Source of the DNA: Streptomyces brasiliensis
GTDB lineage: Bacteria > Actinomycetota > Actinomycetes > Streptomycetales > Streptomycetaceae
Length of the DNA stretch: 64,000 nt
Assembly: GCF_014647875.1 (NCBI RefSeq)
Contig: NZ_BMQA01000011.1
Span: forward strand, 62,001-126,000
Direction: 5' to 3'
The translations under genes and the position numbers were made by a program. Below are positions 27,597-38,449 of this stretch, in pieces (positions within the stretch are counted from its first letter, which is position 1; each line of letters begins with the position of its first letter). The notes under the pieces were generated by a model, which saw only the letters and a list, made by a program, of their open reading frames with translations, was not told the origin of the DNA and searched no databases.

Positions 27597-28757
27597 GTGG
27601 CGAAGCAGCAGGTGCGCGAGCGGTTCGTCGAGCTGTACGGCGCCGAGCCGGAGGGCGTCTGGTCGGCGCCCGGCCGGGTCAACCTGATCGGCGAGCACAC
27701 GGACTACAACGACGGCTTCGTCATGCCGTTCGCGCTGCCGCACGTCACGACGGCGGCGGTCGCCCGCCGCACGGACGGCGTGCTGCGCCTGCACTCGGCG
27801 GACATCCAGGGCACCGCGGCCGGCGTCGTCGAACTCGCCCTGGACGCCCTCGCGCCGGGCAGCGACCCGAGCTGGACGGCCTACCCGGCGGGCGTGGTCT
27901 GGGCCCTGCGCGAGGCGGGCCACCCGGTGACGGGCGCCGACATCCATCTGTCCTCGACGGTCCCGACGGGCGCCGGTCTGTCGTCCTCGGCGGCCCTCGA
28001 GGTCGTGGTCGCCCTCGCCCTCAACGACCTGTTCGGGCTCGGTCTGATGGGCTGGAAGCTGGCCCGCCTGTGCCAGCGCGCCGAGAACGTCTACGTCGGC
28101 GCCCCCACCGGGATCATGGACCAGACCGCGTCGGCCTGCTGCGAGGAGGGCCACGCCCTGTTCCTCGACACCCGCGACCTGTCCCAGAAGCAGATCCCCT
28201 TCGACCTGGCCGCCGAGGGCCTGCGCCTCCTGGTCGTCGACACCCAGGTCAAGCACGCCCACAGCGGCGGCGAGTACGGCAAGCGCCGCGCGGGCTGCGA
28301 GCAGGGCGCGGCGCTGCTCGGCGTGGACGCCCTGCGGGACGTGCCGTACGACGGCCTCGACGAGGCACTGGCGCGGCTCGGCGACGAGGAGGTACGGCGC
28401 ATGGTCCGCCACGTCGTGACGGAGGACCACCGGGTGGAGCGCGTGGTGTCCCTGCTGGAGGCCGGCGACACCAGGGCGATCGGCCCGGTCCTGACCGAGG
28501 GCCACGCCTCGCTGCGCGACGACTTCCGGGTCTCCGCACCCGAGCTGGACCTGGTCGTCGAGGTTGCCCTGTCCGCGGGAGCGCTCGGCGCCCGTATGAC
28601 CGGCGGCGGCTTCGGCGGCTCGGCCATCGTGCTGGTGGAGGCGACGGACGTGGAGACCGTCACGAAGTCGGTGACGGAGGCCTTCGCCGCGGCGGACTTC
28701 GCGGCACCCCGGGTCTTCGAGGCGGTGCCGGCGGCGGGGGCACGGCGCGTCAGTTGA
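27597..28757 (+). CDS. galK: Galactokinase GalK
   Basis: 386 residues, GHMP kinase. Galactokinase signature APGRVNLIGEHTDYNDG near residue 25, ATP loop VPTGAGLSSSAALEVV and motif 3 MTGGGFGGSAIVL. Phosphorylates galactose with ATP as the first step of the Leloir pathway. The GTG start at 27597 follows directly on the galE TAA. Its 3' end overlaps the convergent GNAT gene by 8 bases, and no terminator is seen between them. Confidence 0.96.
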   Translation: MAKQQVRERFVELYGAEPEGVWSAPGRVNLIGEHTDYNDGFVMPFALPHVTTAAVARRTDGVLRLHSADIQGTAAGVVELALDALAPGSDPSWTAYPAGVVWALREAGHPVTGADIHLSSTVPTGAGLSSSAALEVVVALALNDLFGLGLMGWKLARLCQRAENVYVGAPTGIMDQTASACCEEGHALFLDTRDLSQKQIPFDLAAEGLRLLVVDTQVKHAHSGGEYGKRRAGCEQGAALLGVDALRDVPYDGLDEALARLGDEEVRRMVRHVVTEDHRVERVVSLLEAGDTRAIGPVLTEGHASLRDDFRVSAPELDLVVEVALSAGALGARMTGGGFGGSAIVLVEATDVETVTKSVTEAFAAADFAAPRVFEAVPAAGARRVS

Positions 28758-29205
28758 GCGTCTTCGTCAGCGTGTACTCCGTGATCCCCGGCGGATAGTC
28801 GGGGATCACGCACACCACCTCGTAGCCCTTCTTCCGGTAGAACCCCGGCGCCTGGAAGTCCCAGGTCTCCACGCGCGCGGACCGGCAGTCGCGTTCGTCG
28901 CGGGCCAGGCGTTCGGCCGTGGTGAGCAGCCGGGAGCCCAGGCCCGAGCCGCGGTGGCGGTCGTCGACCCACAGGTACGTCACGTGCAGCCATGTCGTCC
29001 AGGTGTGGCCGACGAGACCGCCCGCGAGTCGCCCGGCCTCGTCGGACGCCCAGACATGGAGCGGGAGTTCCCGTTCGCCCGGGGTTCCGCGCAGGGCACG
29101 CAGTACGGGCGAGGCCGCCGTATTGGTGTCCCGCAGCCGGGAACGGAGAAGATCGCGCCTCGCCTTGTCGACTTCTGCCTCAATACGAAACATGCGCCAC
29201 ACCAT
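28750..29205 (-). CDS. GNAT-family N-acetyltransferase
   Basis: About 151 residues from the ATG at 29205. The acetyl-CoA loop is DDRHRGSGLGSRLLTTAE (Q/RxxGxG/A type), preceded by the beta-bulge strand VTYLWVD and followed by ARVETWDFQAPGFYRKKGYEVV, all standard GNAT motifs. The start is uncertain: ATG at 29193 is also possible and no clear ribosome site precedes either. The substrate is unknown. It converges with galK and overlaps its stop. Confidence 0.85.
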   Translation of the reverse strand: MVWRMFRIEAEVDKARRDLLRSRLRDTNTAASPVLRALRGTPGERELPLHVWASDEAGRLAGGLVGHTWTTWLHVTYLWVDDRHRGSGLGSRLLTTAERLARDERDCRSARVETWDFQAPGFYRKKGYEVVCVIPDYPPGITEYTLTKTLN

Positions 29206-29465
29206 AAACGCGTCGGCCGGGCAGTTCTGCAAATCGGCTTCCGCTCGGGGCCCCCGCCCGTACTCTGATGAGCAGCGCCGGTGGGGGCCGGCGCGGATCA
29301 GGGGGCGAGACAGGCGGGTTCGACGCCCGCGGTGGGGGTAGCAGTCACTGCACGGCGGCGGCCGTGCGGCTGCGTCATCCGCGGGTGTCGTCTCCGCGCC
29401 GGGTCGCTGTTCCTCCGGACCTTGGAGTGTCCCCGGCTCATCTAGGGCTTGGGGAAGGGGGTTTC

Positions 29466-30239
29466 ATGGTTCGCATCCGAGTCCTGGTCGTCGACGACCA
29501 CCGTATCTTCGCCGAGTCGCTGGCAGCGGCCCTGGCGGCCGAGCCTGACGTGGAGGTGTCCGCGGCCGGCAGCGGTCCGGCCGCGCTGCGCTGCCTGGAG
29601 CGGGCGGTCTCCGAGGGCCGCCGCTTCGACGTGCTGCTCGTCGACGCCGACCTGGGCGGTCACGTGCCCGGCAGCCGGCCGGCCGTGCCCGTACAGGCGG
29701 GCAACGAGGAGGGCCTCGTCGACGGCATCTCGCTGGTCGCGGGCGTCCGTTCGGCGCAGTCCGGCGTACGGACGGTGGTCCTCGCCGAGAAGGACGACCC
29801 CCGGCGCGCCGCGCTCGCGCTGCAGGCCGGTGCCTCGGGCTGGGTCGCCAAGGACTGCTCGCTGTCCCGGCTGCTCACGGTGATCAGGGGCGTCCTGCGC
29901 GACGAGACGCATCTGCCGCCCGCCCTGCTCACCGGCGTCCTGCGGGAGTTGACGGCGGCCCGCAAGCACCGCACCGAGAGCGAGCGGCTCGTGGAGTCGC
30001 TGACCCCGCGCGAGCGGGAGGTGCTGCGCTGCATGGTCGCGGGACTCGGCCGCAAGGCGGTAGCCGAGCGCCTGTTCCTCTCCCCGCACACGGTGCGCAC
30101 CCATATGCAGAACGTCCTGGGCAAACTGGGCGTCCACTCCACCCTCGCGGCGGTCGCGCTCGCGCGCCGGGCCGGAGTGGGACCGGCCGACCTGGGGCCC
30201 GCGGGGAGGATCAGGGCGGAGGAGACCAACAGCGCCTGA
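29466..30239 (+). CDS. LuxR/NarL-type response regulator with loop insertion
   Basis: 257 residues. Complete receiver: D10/D11 in VLVVDDHRIF, phosphoacceptor Asp60 (FDVLLVDADL) and Lys129 (GWVAKDC). An unusual ~22-residue insertion (GGHVPGSRPAVPVQAGNEEG) follows the phospho-Asp. The C-terminal HTH is LTPREREVLRCMVAGLGRKA to HMQNVLGKLGVHST. ATG at 29466 with AAGGGGG upstream. No histidine kinase is adjacent, so it is an orphan within this window. Its receiver is intact, unlike the regulator at 22540. Confidence 0.9.
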   Translation: MVRIRVLVVDDHRIFAESLAAALAAEPDVEVSAAGSGPAALRCLERAVSEGRRFDVLLVDADLGGHVPGSRPAVPVQAGNEEGLVDGISLVAGVRSAQSGVRTVVLAEKDDPRRAALALQAGASGWVAKDCSLSRLLTVIRGVLRDETHLPPALLTGVLRELTAARKHRTESERLVESLTPREREVLRCMVAGLGRKAVAERLFLSPHTVRTHMQNVLGKLGVHSTLAAVALARRAGVGPADLGPAGRIRAEETNSA

Positions 30240-30394
30240 CCGACGCCGGCAAGCGGGGGCGGCGGGGTGCTCCGCGCGAGCGGGTCCGGGCGTGGGGAGT
30301 CGGCGGCCGACGACAACGCCGCCGGGTGGGTACGCCCTCCGGGGTGGGTGCCGGCCCCGCGTCGCCGGCCGGATCCGCCCGGCAGGGCCTCGGC

Positions 30395-30892
30395 TCAGCC
30401 CGGGATGTTGTCGAACGGGGCCGTCAACTGGCGCAGCAGGCCCGCCAGTTCGCTCCGCTGAGCGCGGGAGAGTTCGGCGAGGATCGCGCGCTCCTGCTCC
30501 AGCAGGCCGGACAGGGCCTGGTCCGCGCGGTCCCGGCCCTCCTCGGTCAGCCGGACCAGCACGCCCCGCCGGTCGCTCGGGTCGGGCAGCCGCTCCACCA
30601 GGCCCTTCTTGGCCAGGCGGTCGATCCGGTTCGTCATCGTGCCCGAGGTGACGAGGGTCTGCGTCAGCAGTTGCCCGGGCGAGAGCTGGTACGGCGACCC
30701 CGCGCGCCTGAGCGCGGTCAGCACATCGAACTCCCAGGGCTCCAGCTGATGCTCGGCGAAGGCCAGCCGACGCGCCCGGTCCAGATGCCGGGCCAGTCTG
30801 CTCACCCGGCTGAGCACCTCGAGCGGTTCCACGTCGAGGTCAGGGCGCTCCCGGCGCCACGCAGCGACCAGCCGATCGACCTCGTCCTCCAT
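30395..30892 (-). CDS. tamR: MarR-family regulator, probable TamR
   Basis: 165 residues. Winged-helix MarR core: LEPWEFDVLTALRRAGSPYQ, LTQTLVTSGTMTNRIDRLAK recognition helix, and the wing LPDPSDRRGVLVRLTEEG. The long N-terminal helix (MEDEVDRLVAAWRRERPDLD) is the mark of the PecS/TamR branch, which binds trans-aconitate, citrate and similar acids. It is divergent from tam across a region with four tandem operator-like dyads, as in S. coelicolor tamR/tam. ATG at 30892; an upstream extension in frame would cross the operators and was rejected. Confidence 0.88.
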   Translation of the reverse strand: MEDEVDRLVAAWRRERPDLDVEPLEVLSRVSRLARHLDRARRLAFAEHQLEPWEFDVLTALRRAGSPYQLSPGQLLTQTLVTSGTMTNRIDRLAKKGLVERLPDPSDRRGVLVRLTEEGRDRADQALSGLLEQERAILAELSRAQRSELAGLLRQLTAPFDNIPG

Positions 30893-30913
30893 GGCGATCA
30901 GTGTAGTGGTTGT

Positions 30914-30970
30914 GTCGACATGAAGTCTCTTGAGATGAAGTTTCTTGACTTCAAGTCTCTTGACGTCGAG
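30914..30970. promoter_or_regulatory. Four tandem TamR-type operators, 15-base period
   Basis: Units of form CTTGA-N2-TCAAG, perfect in the third and degenerate in the others, begin at 30914, 30929, 30944 and 30959, exactly 15 bases apart. The best is CTTGACTTCAAG (30944-30955). They fill the tamR-tam divergent region and fit the known TamR/PecS half-site CTTGA. Confidence 0.7.
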
Positions 30971-30996
30971 ATTAATTCCCTGGAAAGGTGGGCGAC

Positions 30997-31812
30997 ATGA
31001 CCTCACCGACCTGGGACCCCGCCCAGTACCTCCGTCACGCCGGCCACCGTGCACGTCCCTTCGCCGACCTCCTAGCCCGCGTCCCGGGCCTCCCCGGTGA
31101 CCCGCCTCGCATCGCCGACCTGGGCTGCGGTCCCGGCAACGTCACCGCCGTCCTCGCCGACCGCTGGCCCACCGCGCACATCACCGGGTACGACAACTCG
31201 CCCGCGATGCTCGACCAGGCTCTCGCGGAGCACGCGGGCCCCACCCCGGGCGGAGGCAGCCTCGACTTCGCCCACGCCGACCTGCGTGACTGGGCACCGA
31301 CAGGGACGTACGACCTGATCGTGTCGAACGCGGCGCTGCAGTGGGTGCCGGACCACCTCGACTCCTTCGCCGGCTGGCTGGACGGCCTCGCCCCCGGCGG
31401 CGCCCTCGCTTTCCAGGTCCCGCACAACATCGACGCGCCCCTGCACGCCCTCATGCGCGAACTCGCCGCCACCCCGCGCTGGAAGGCCCGCCTCGGCGAC
31501 GTGCTGCGCCGCGAGGACTCCGTGCACGACGCCGGCGTCTATCTCGACCGGCTGACCCGGCTCGGCTGCGCAGCCGACGTGTGGGAGACGACGTACTTCC
31601 ATGTCCTGGAGGGCGAGGACCCCGTGCTGGACTGGGTCAAGGGCACGGGACTGCGGCCCGCGCTCACCGCGCTGGCCGACGACCCCCAGCAGCGGGACAC
31701 GTTCGTCGCCGAGTACCGGGACCTGCTGCGCCGGGCGTACCCGGGCGCGGAGTACGGCACCGTCCTGCCGTTCCGCCGTCTGTTCGCCGTCGCCGTCAAG
31801 CAGGTGGCGTGA
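30997..31812 (+). CDS. tam: trans-aconitate 2-methyltransferase
   Basis: 271 residues, class I SAM methyltransferase. It methylates trans-aconitate, a toxic by-product of aconitase, at a carboxyl group. It opens with TSPTWDPAQYLRHAGHRARPF as in Tam, then the SAM loop IADLGCGPGNVTAVLADRWP, the acidic ITGYDNSPAML, and SNAALQWVPDHLDSF, all characteristic. ATG at 30997 follows AAAGGTGGG. Controlled by the divergent tamR, by family knowledge. The next gene starts almost at its stop. Confidence 0.92.
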   Translation: MTSPTWDPAQYLRHAGHRARPFADLLARVPGLPGDPPRIADLGCGPGNVTAVLADRWPTAHITGYDNSPAMLDQALAEHAGPTPGGGSLDFAHADLRDWAPTGTYDLIVSNAALQWVPDHLDSFAGWLDGLAPGGALAFQVPHNIDAPLHALMRELAATPRWKARLGDVLRREDSVHDAGVYLDRLTRLGCAADVWETTYFHVLEGEDPVLDWVKGTGLRPALTALADDPQQRDTFVAEYRDLLRRAYPGAEYGTVLPFRRLFAVAVKQVA

Positions 31813-31814
31813 GC

Positions 31815-32204
31815 ATGCTCGCCGCCCTCGACCATGTCCAGCTCGCCGCCCCGCCCGGCTCCGAGGACCTGCTGCGCACGTTCTACGTCGACGCCCTCGG
31901 CATGACCGAGATCCCCAAGCCGCCGGTGCTCGCCTCCCGTGGCGGCTGCTGGTTCCAGGCCGGCCTCGTGCAGCTGCACCTGGGGATCGAGGATGCCCCC
32001 GCCGGAGGCGGAGAATGCAGCTGGAGGCCCTCGAAGAAGGCGCATCCGGGGCTCAGGGTCACCGGCATCGAGGCGTACGCCGCCCGGCTCGAGGCCCATG
32101 GCGCACCCGTCACATGGGACCACGACCTGCCGGGACACCGGCGCTTCTACTCCACCGACCCCGTCGGCAACCGCCTGGAGTTCCTGGAACCCGGTCAGGC
32201 CTGA
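31815..32204 (+). CDS. Glyoxalase/VOC-fold protein
   Basis: 129 residues, single VOC domain pair: LDHVQLAAPPGSEDLLRTFY and, near the end, FYSTDPVGNRLEFLEP, the usual last metal-ligand Glu motif. The middle GGCWFQAGLVQLHLGIED supplies the other strand. ATG at 31815 has AGGTGG 7 bases upstream; an in-frame GTG at 31809 overlaps the tam stop and is the alternative. It is probably co-transcribed with tam. Substrate not known (lyase, dioxygenase or binding protein are all possible). Confidence 0.85.
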   Translation: MLAALDHVQLAAPPGSEDLLRTFYVDALGMTEIPKPPVLASRGGCWFQAGLVQLHLGIEDAPAGGGECSWRPSKKAHPGLRVTGIEAYAARLEAHGAPVTWDHDLPGHRRFYSTDPVGNRLEFLEPGQA

Positions 32205-32210
32205 CCGGGT
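32189..32210. terminator. 22-base perfect palindrome at convergent gene ends
   Basis: ACCCGGTCAGG and CCTGACCGGGT are exact complements and include the stop codon of the glyoxalase-fold gene. The TetR gene on the other strand ends at 32226, so it can serve both directions. Confidence 0.65.
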
Positions 32211-32225
32211 CTGATCGGACCGGGC

Positions 32226-32903
32226 CTAGGACTTTCGGTGCCCGATCAGCCGCGGCCTCTGCTCCAGCCCGTCGAGCCCGTGCCACGCCAGATTCACCAG
32301 GTGCGCGGCCACCTCGGCCTTCTTGGGGCGGCGCACGTCCAGCCACCACTGGCCCGTCAGCGCGACCATGCCGACCAGCGCCTGCGCGTACAGCGGGGCC
32401 AGCTTCGGGTCGAAGCCGCGGCTCTTGAACTCGCGGCCGAGGATGTCCTCCACCTGGGTGGCGATGTCCGAGATGAGAGACGCGAAGGAACCCGTCGACT
32501 GCGGGATGGGGGAGTCGCGGACCAGGATGCGGAAGCCGTCCGTGTACTCCTCGATGTAGTCGAGCAGCGCGAAGGCCGCCTGCTCGCACAGCTCGCGCGG
32601 ATGGCCGGCCGTCAGGGAGCCGGTCACCATCTCCAGCAGGCGCCGCATCTCACGGTCCACCACCACCGCGTACAGCCCCTCCTTGCCGCCGAAGTGCTCG
32701 TACACCACCGGCTTGGACACCCCGGCCTTCGCCGCGATCTCCTCCACCGACGTGCCCTCGAACCCCTTCGCCGCGAAGAGGGTGCGGCCGATCTCCAGCA
32801 GCTGCTGGCGGCGCTCGGCACCGGTCATACGGGTGCGGCGCGCGCGCCTCGGCTTCTCGTTGCTGGGGGTGCTGCTGGGATCGGTCGCCACGGCGTCAAT
32901 CAT
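32226..32903 (-). CDS. TetR-family regulator next to the desaturase
   Basis: 225 residues. N-terminal HTH: RRQQLLEIGRTLFAAKGFEG, TSVEEIAAKAGVSKPVVYEH, FGGKEGLYAVVVDREM. The all-helical C-terminal ligand domain has the WHGLDGLEQRP end. ATG overlaps the TGA of the upstream desaturase gene (ATGA), so the regulator is translated from the same message. It is the natural candidate to bind the two TACG-N4-CGTA dyads upstream of the desaturase, sensing a fatty acid or acyl-CoA as DesT or FasR do; this is inference. Confidence 0.9.
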   Translation of the reverse strand: MIDAVATDPSSTPSNEKPRRARRTRMTGAERRQQLLEIGRTLFAAKGFEGTSVEEIAAKAGVSKPVVYEHFGGKEGLYAVVVDREMRRLLEMVTGSLTAGHPRELCEQAAFALLDYIEEYTDGFRILVRDSPIPQSTGSFASLISDIATQVEDILGREFKSRGFDPKLAPLYAQALVGMVALTGQWWLDVRRPKKAEVAAHLVNLAWHGLDGLEQRPRLIGHRKS

Positions 32904-33907
32904 GCCGCCTTCGCGCTTTCCGTCCCGCGCCGGGAGCCGCCTTCCCCGGTGTTACGGCGCGAATCGATACGGGAGCGTGACGGCCAGCGCACGTCGTACG
33001 CCCAGCCGAACATCTCGAACCAGCGGATGAGCCGCGCCGACGAGTCCACCTGGCCGCGCATCACACCGTGCCGCGCCGAGGTCGGGTCGGCGTGGTGCAG
33101 GTTGTGCCAGGACTCGCCGCACGACAGGACCGCCAGCCACCACACGTTGCCCGAACGGTCGCGCGACTTGAACGGCCGCTTGCCGACCGCGTGGCAGATC
33201 GAGTTGATCGACCACGTCACGTGGTGCAGCAGCGCCACCCGTACGAGTGATCCCCAGAAGAACCCGGTGAACGCGCCCCACCAGGACATGGTGACCAGCC
33301 CGCCGACCAGCGGCGGCAGCGCCAGCGACAGCATCGTCCAGTAGACGAACTGCCGGGAGATCGTCCGGATCGCCGGGTCCTTGATCAGATCCGGTGCGTA
33401 CTTCTCCTGCGGGGTCTGCTCCTCGTCGAACATCCAGCCGATGTGCGCCCACCACAGGCCCTTCATCAGCGCCGGAAGCGTCTCGCCGAACCGCCAGGGG
33501 GAGTGCGGGTCACCCTCCGCGTCGGAGAACCTGTGATGCTTGCGGTGATCGGCCACCCAGCGCACAAGGGGGCCTTCGACCGCCATCGACCCCATGATCG
33601 CCAGCGCGATCCTCAGGGGCCGCTTGGCCTTGAACGAACCGTGGGTGAAATAGCGGTGGAAGCCGATCGTGACGCCGTGGCAGCCGAGATAGTAGAAGAA
33701 GACCAGCAGTCCGAGGTCGAGCCAGCTCACCCCCCAGCCCCACGCCAGCGGCACAGCGGCCAGCAGCGCGAGGAACGGCACGGTGATGAACAGCACCAGC
33801 GCGATCTGCTCGATCGAGCGCTTCTGCTCGCCGCCCAGCGTGGCGGACGGAAACGGGGAGTCGGTCGACTTCGGGGCGTCGTCAATCACATCGGAACCGG
33901 TGGTCAT
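32900..33907 (-). CDS. Acyl-CoA/acyl-lipid desaturase (membrane fatty acid desaturase)
   Basis: 335 residues. Three histidine boxes of the di-iron membrane desaturases are present: HRYFTH (~90), HRKHH (~125) and HNLHH (~265). Hydrophobic helices surround them (ALVLFITVPFLALLAAVPLA, LLVFFYYLGCHGVTIGF). It introduces a double bond, most likely delta-9, into membrane acyl chains. ATG at 33907 with AGGGGA upstream; a longer frame to 34456 would run through the operator region and is rejected. Overlaps the TetR gene that follows. Confidence 0.93.
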   Translation of the reverse strand: MTTGSDVIDDAPKSTDSPFPSATLGGEQKRSIEQIALVLFITVPFLALLAAVPLAWGWGVSWLDLGLLVFFYYLGCHGVTIGFHRYFTHGSFKAKRPLRIALAIMGSMAVEGPLVRWVADHRKHHRFSDAEGDPHSPWRFGETLPALMKGLWWAHIGWMFDEEQTPQEKYAPDLIKDPAIRTISRQFVYWTMLSLALPPLVGGLVTMSWWGAFTGFFWGSLVRVALLHHVTWSINSICHAVGKRPFKSRDRSGNVWWLAVLSCGESWHNLHHADPTSARHGVMRGQVDSSARLIRWFEMFGWAYDVRWPSRSRIDSRRNTGEGGSRRGTESAKAA

Positions 33908-33993
33908 GGGCGTCCCCTGTGGGGTCGAGGGTTTCGGGGGTGTCGAGTCGGTGCCGGGGCGCGGAACCGAACGGGACTCGAGCCAAGCTTCCC

Positions 33994-34023
33994 TACGCTT
34001 CCGTAACCTACGGCGACGTAAGT
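33994..34023. promoter_or_regulatory. Tandem TACG-N4-CGTA operators upstream of the desaturase
   Basis: Two dyads, TACG-CTTC-CGTA at 33994-34005 and TACG-GCGA-CGTA at 34009-34020, start 15 bases apart and are extended by matching flanks (ACCTACG/CGTAAGT for the second). They lie about 87 bases before the desaturase start in the ~310-base divergent region shared with ppc. The remainder of that region (33908-34217) shows no gene, only the ppc ribosome site AAGGAG. Confidence 0.6.
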
Positions 34024-34217
34024 ATGGCAGCGCGCCGAACGGCGGCAAGAGCCCTTGGGCCAGCGCGTCCGCATGGACACCTATCCTTGGAATCGGTCGG
34101 ACAGCGCGGTCCGCTCTGTTTTCTTCCCGGATGACCCGCCCGTATGCGGCCCCCGCCGCGCGGTCGACAGCCGGGTTCCCGCCCAGCTGAGCTTCAACAC
34201 TGCAAGGAGCCACACCT

Positions 34218-36959
<2,742 letters not shown>

Positions 36960-36978
36960 CCCCGCCCGCCCGGACACA

Positions 36979-37017
36979 CCGGTGCCCCCGTGCCTCGTAC
37001 GAGCACGGGGGCACCGG
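36979..37017. terminator. Strong hairpin between ppc and the convergent gene
   Basis: CCGGTGCCCCCGTGC and GCACGGGGGCACCGG form a perfect 15-base stem with a 9-base loop, 20 bases after the ppc stop. Confidence 0.88.
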
Positions 37018-37096
37018 CATTCACACGCTCACAGCTCCTCGCCGGTCGAGGCGCCCCGGATCTTCACGGTGCCGTTGCGACCGGGAGCACGGTGGC

Positions 37097-37600
37097 TCAG
37101 AGCGCCAGAAAAGCCGCCGTCAGCAACGCCACGCCCGACCCCGCCAGCACCCACGCCACCCGCGTCAGCCGGAGCCCGCCCGCCACGACGACCGAGGCCA
37201 GCAACAACGCCCCGCCCAGCGGAACCCATGAGTACAGCACACCCGCAGGACCGGACCGTACGACCTCGTCCGTCCCCGGCTTCACCACCACCGTGTACGT
37301 CTGCCCCTTGCGCACCGCGACCGTGTGCGCGATCTCCGCACTCGCCCGCGCCCGCGCGCCCGTCGAGCCCGGAGTGAACGGACCGGAGCACGTGTCCTCC
37401 GCGCACCGCGTCACCTTGATCGTCCCGGTCTCCCGGCCCTTCGTCAGCATCACGTTGTGCGCGGTCGCCCAGGAACCCCACACCCCCGCGAACAGAATCA
37501 GCGCGGCGACCGTGCCCATCGCGGCGAGCCGCCCGAACCGCAACGCGGCGACCGGGGCCTGACGGGACGTGGTGGCTGAGGCAGGCATGGCCGGGATCAT
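37097..37600 (-). CDS. Conserved membrane protein with three or more helices
   Basis: About 167 residues. Hydrophobic helices are LAAMGTVAALILFAGVWGSW (~25-45), VPLGGALLLASVVVAGGL (~125-143) and VAWVLAGSGVALLTAAFLAL at the end. Between the first two is an external domain with C-A-E-D-T-C and a YTVVVKPGTDE strand, possibly holding a disulphide. No catalytic motif. The start is uncertain among ATGs at 37615, 37600 and 37588; none has a good ribosome site. It follows pth on the same strand by about 50 bases. Confidence 0.75.
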   Translation of the reverse strand: MIPAMPASATTSRQAPVAALRFGRLAAMGTVAALILFAGVWGSWATAHNVMLTKGRETGTIKVTRCAEDTCSGPFTPGSTGARARASAEIAHTVAVRKGQTYTVVVKPGTDEVVRSGPAGVLYSWVPLGGALLLASVVVAGGLRLTRVAWVLAGSGVALLTAAFLAL

Positions 37601-37652
37601 TGGCCATGCCGCCACGAGCGGTCAACTCCACGGGCCCCGGCAGACGGACAAG

Positions 37653-38249
37653 TCAGGAGTTGTACGAGCTTTGCGCCCGCTCAAGACCCTCGATCACCAG
37701 ACACTCCACCGCGTCCGCCGCCCGGTCCACGAAGTAGTCCAGCTCCTTGCGCTCCGTCGACGAGAAGTCCTTCAGCACGAAATCCGCGACCTGCATACGA
37801 CCCGGCGGCCGCCCGATCCCGAACCGCACCCGGTGGTAGTCCGCGCCCATCGCCTTCGTCATCGACTTCAGCCCGTTGTGCCCGTTGTCCCCGCCGCCCA
37901 GCTTCAGCCGCAGGGTCCCGTAGTCGATGTCCAGCTCGTCGTGCACCGCGACGATGTTCGCCACCGGCACCTTGTAGAAGTCCCGCAGCGCGTTCACCGG
38001 ACCGCCCGACAGATTCATGTACGACATCGGCTTCGCCAGGATCACCCGCCGGTTCGCCGGGCCGGGCGGCCCGATCCGCCCCTCGACGACCTGCGCCTGA
38101 GCCTTGCCCGCCCGCTTGAACTTCCCCCCGATCCGCGAGGCCAGCAGATCAGCCACCATGAACCCGACGTTGTGCCGGTTCATGGCGTACTCGGGACCGG
38201 GATTCCCGAGGCCCACGACGAGCCAGGGGGCGTTTGCCGGGGTGGTCAC
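37653..38249 (-). CDS. pth: Peptidyl-tRNA hydrolase
   Basis: 198 residues. Releases peptides from stalled peptidyl-tRNA. Motifs: [20 protein letters not shown] with the catalytic His, [13 protein letters not shown], and [12 protein letters not shown] with the catalytic Asp, then [13 protein letters not shown]. The GTG at 38249 has AAGGAG about 6 bases upstream and was preferred to a TTG at 38264. It lies downstream of rplY after a terminator, so it probably has its own promoter in the 200-base gap. Confidence 0.96.
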   Translation of the reverse strand: MTTPANAPWLVVGLGNPGPEYAMNRHNVGFMVADLLASRIGGKFKRAGKAQAQVVEGRIGPPGPANRRVILAKPMSYMNLSGGPVNALRDFYKVPVANIVAVHDELDIDYGTLRLKLGGGDNGHNGLKSMTKAMGADYHRVRFGIGRPPGRMQVADFVLKDFSSTERKELDYFVDRAADAVECLVIEGLERAQSSYNS

Positions 38250-38269
38250 GTCCTTCTCCTTCAATGCAA

Positions 38270-38303
38270 CAGCCGCTGCCCCCTCCGAAGGGAGCAGCGG
38301 CTG
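38270..38303 (-). terminator. Hairpin between rplY and pth
   Basis: CAGCCGCTGC and GCAGCGGCTG (10-base stem), one mismatch, then CCCT/AGGG with a CCGA loop. It stands about 150 bases downstream of the rplY stop, just before the pth ribosome site, so an attenuator role for pth is also possible. Confidence 0.7.
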
Positions 38304-38340
38304 GAGCCTATACCGCTGTGGGCAGTCGTTCCGCCGGGGC

Positions 38341-38379
38341 GATGGGGCCCCCGCCCGAGCGAAGCCGAGAGTGGGGGAG
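38341..38379. repeat. Second copy of the dispersed palindromic repeat
   Basis: GATGGGGCCCCC, then GCCCGAGC, GAAGCCGAGA and GTGGGGGAG, matching the copy at 23788-23829 in about 33 of 39 positions by eye. It lies between rplY and pth. Confidence 0.7.
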
Positions 38380-38449
38380 AGTGGGCACGGCCTGCAACTC
38401 CGGGCACCCGGAAAACGGACGCCCAGGGCAGCAACGGCCGAACCCGAGG

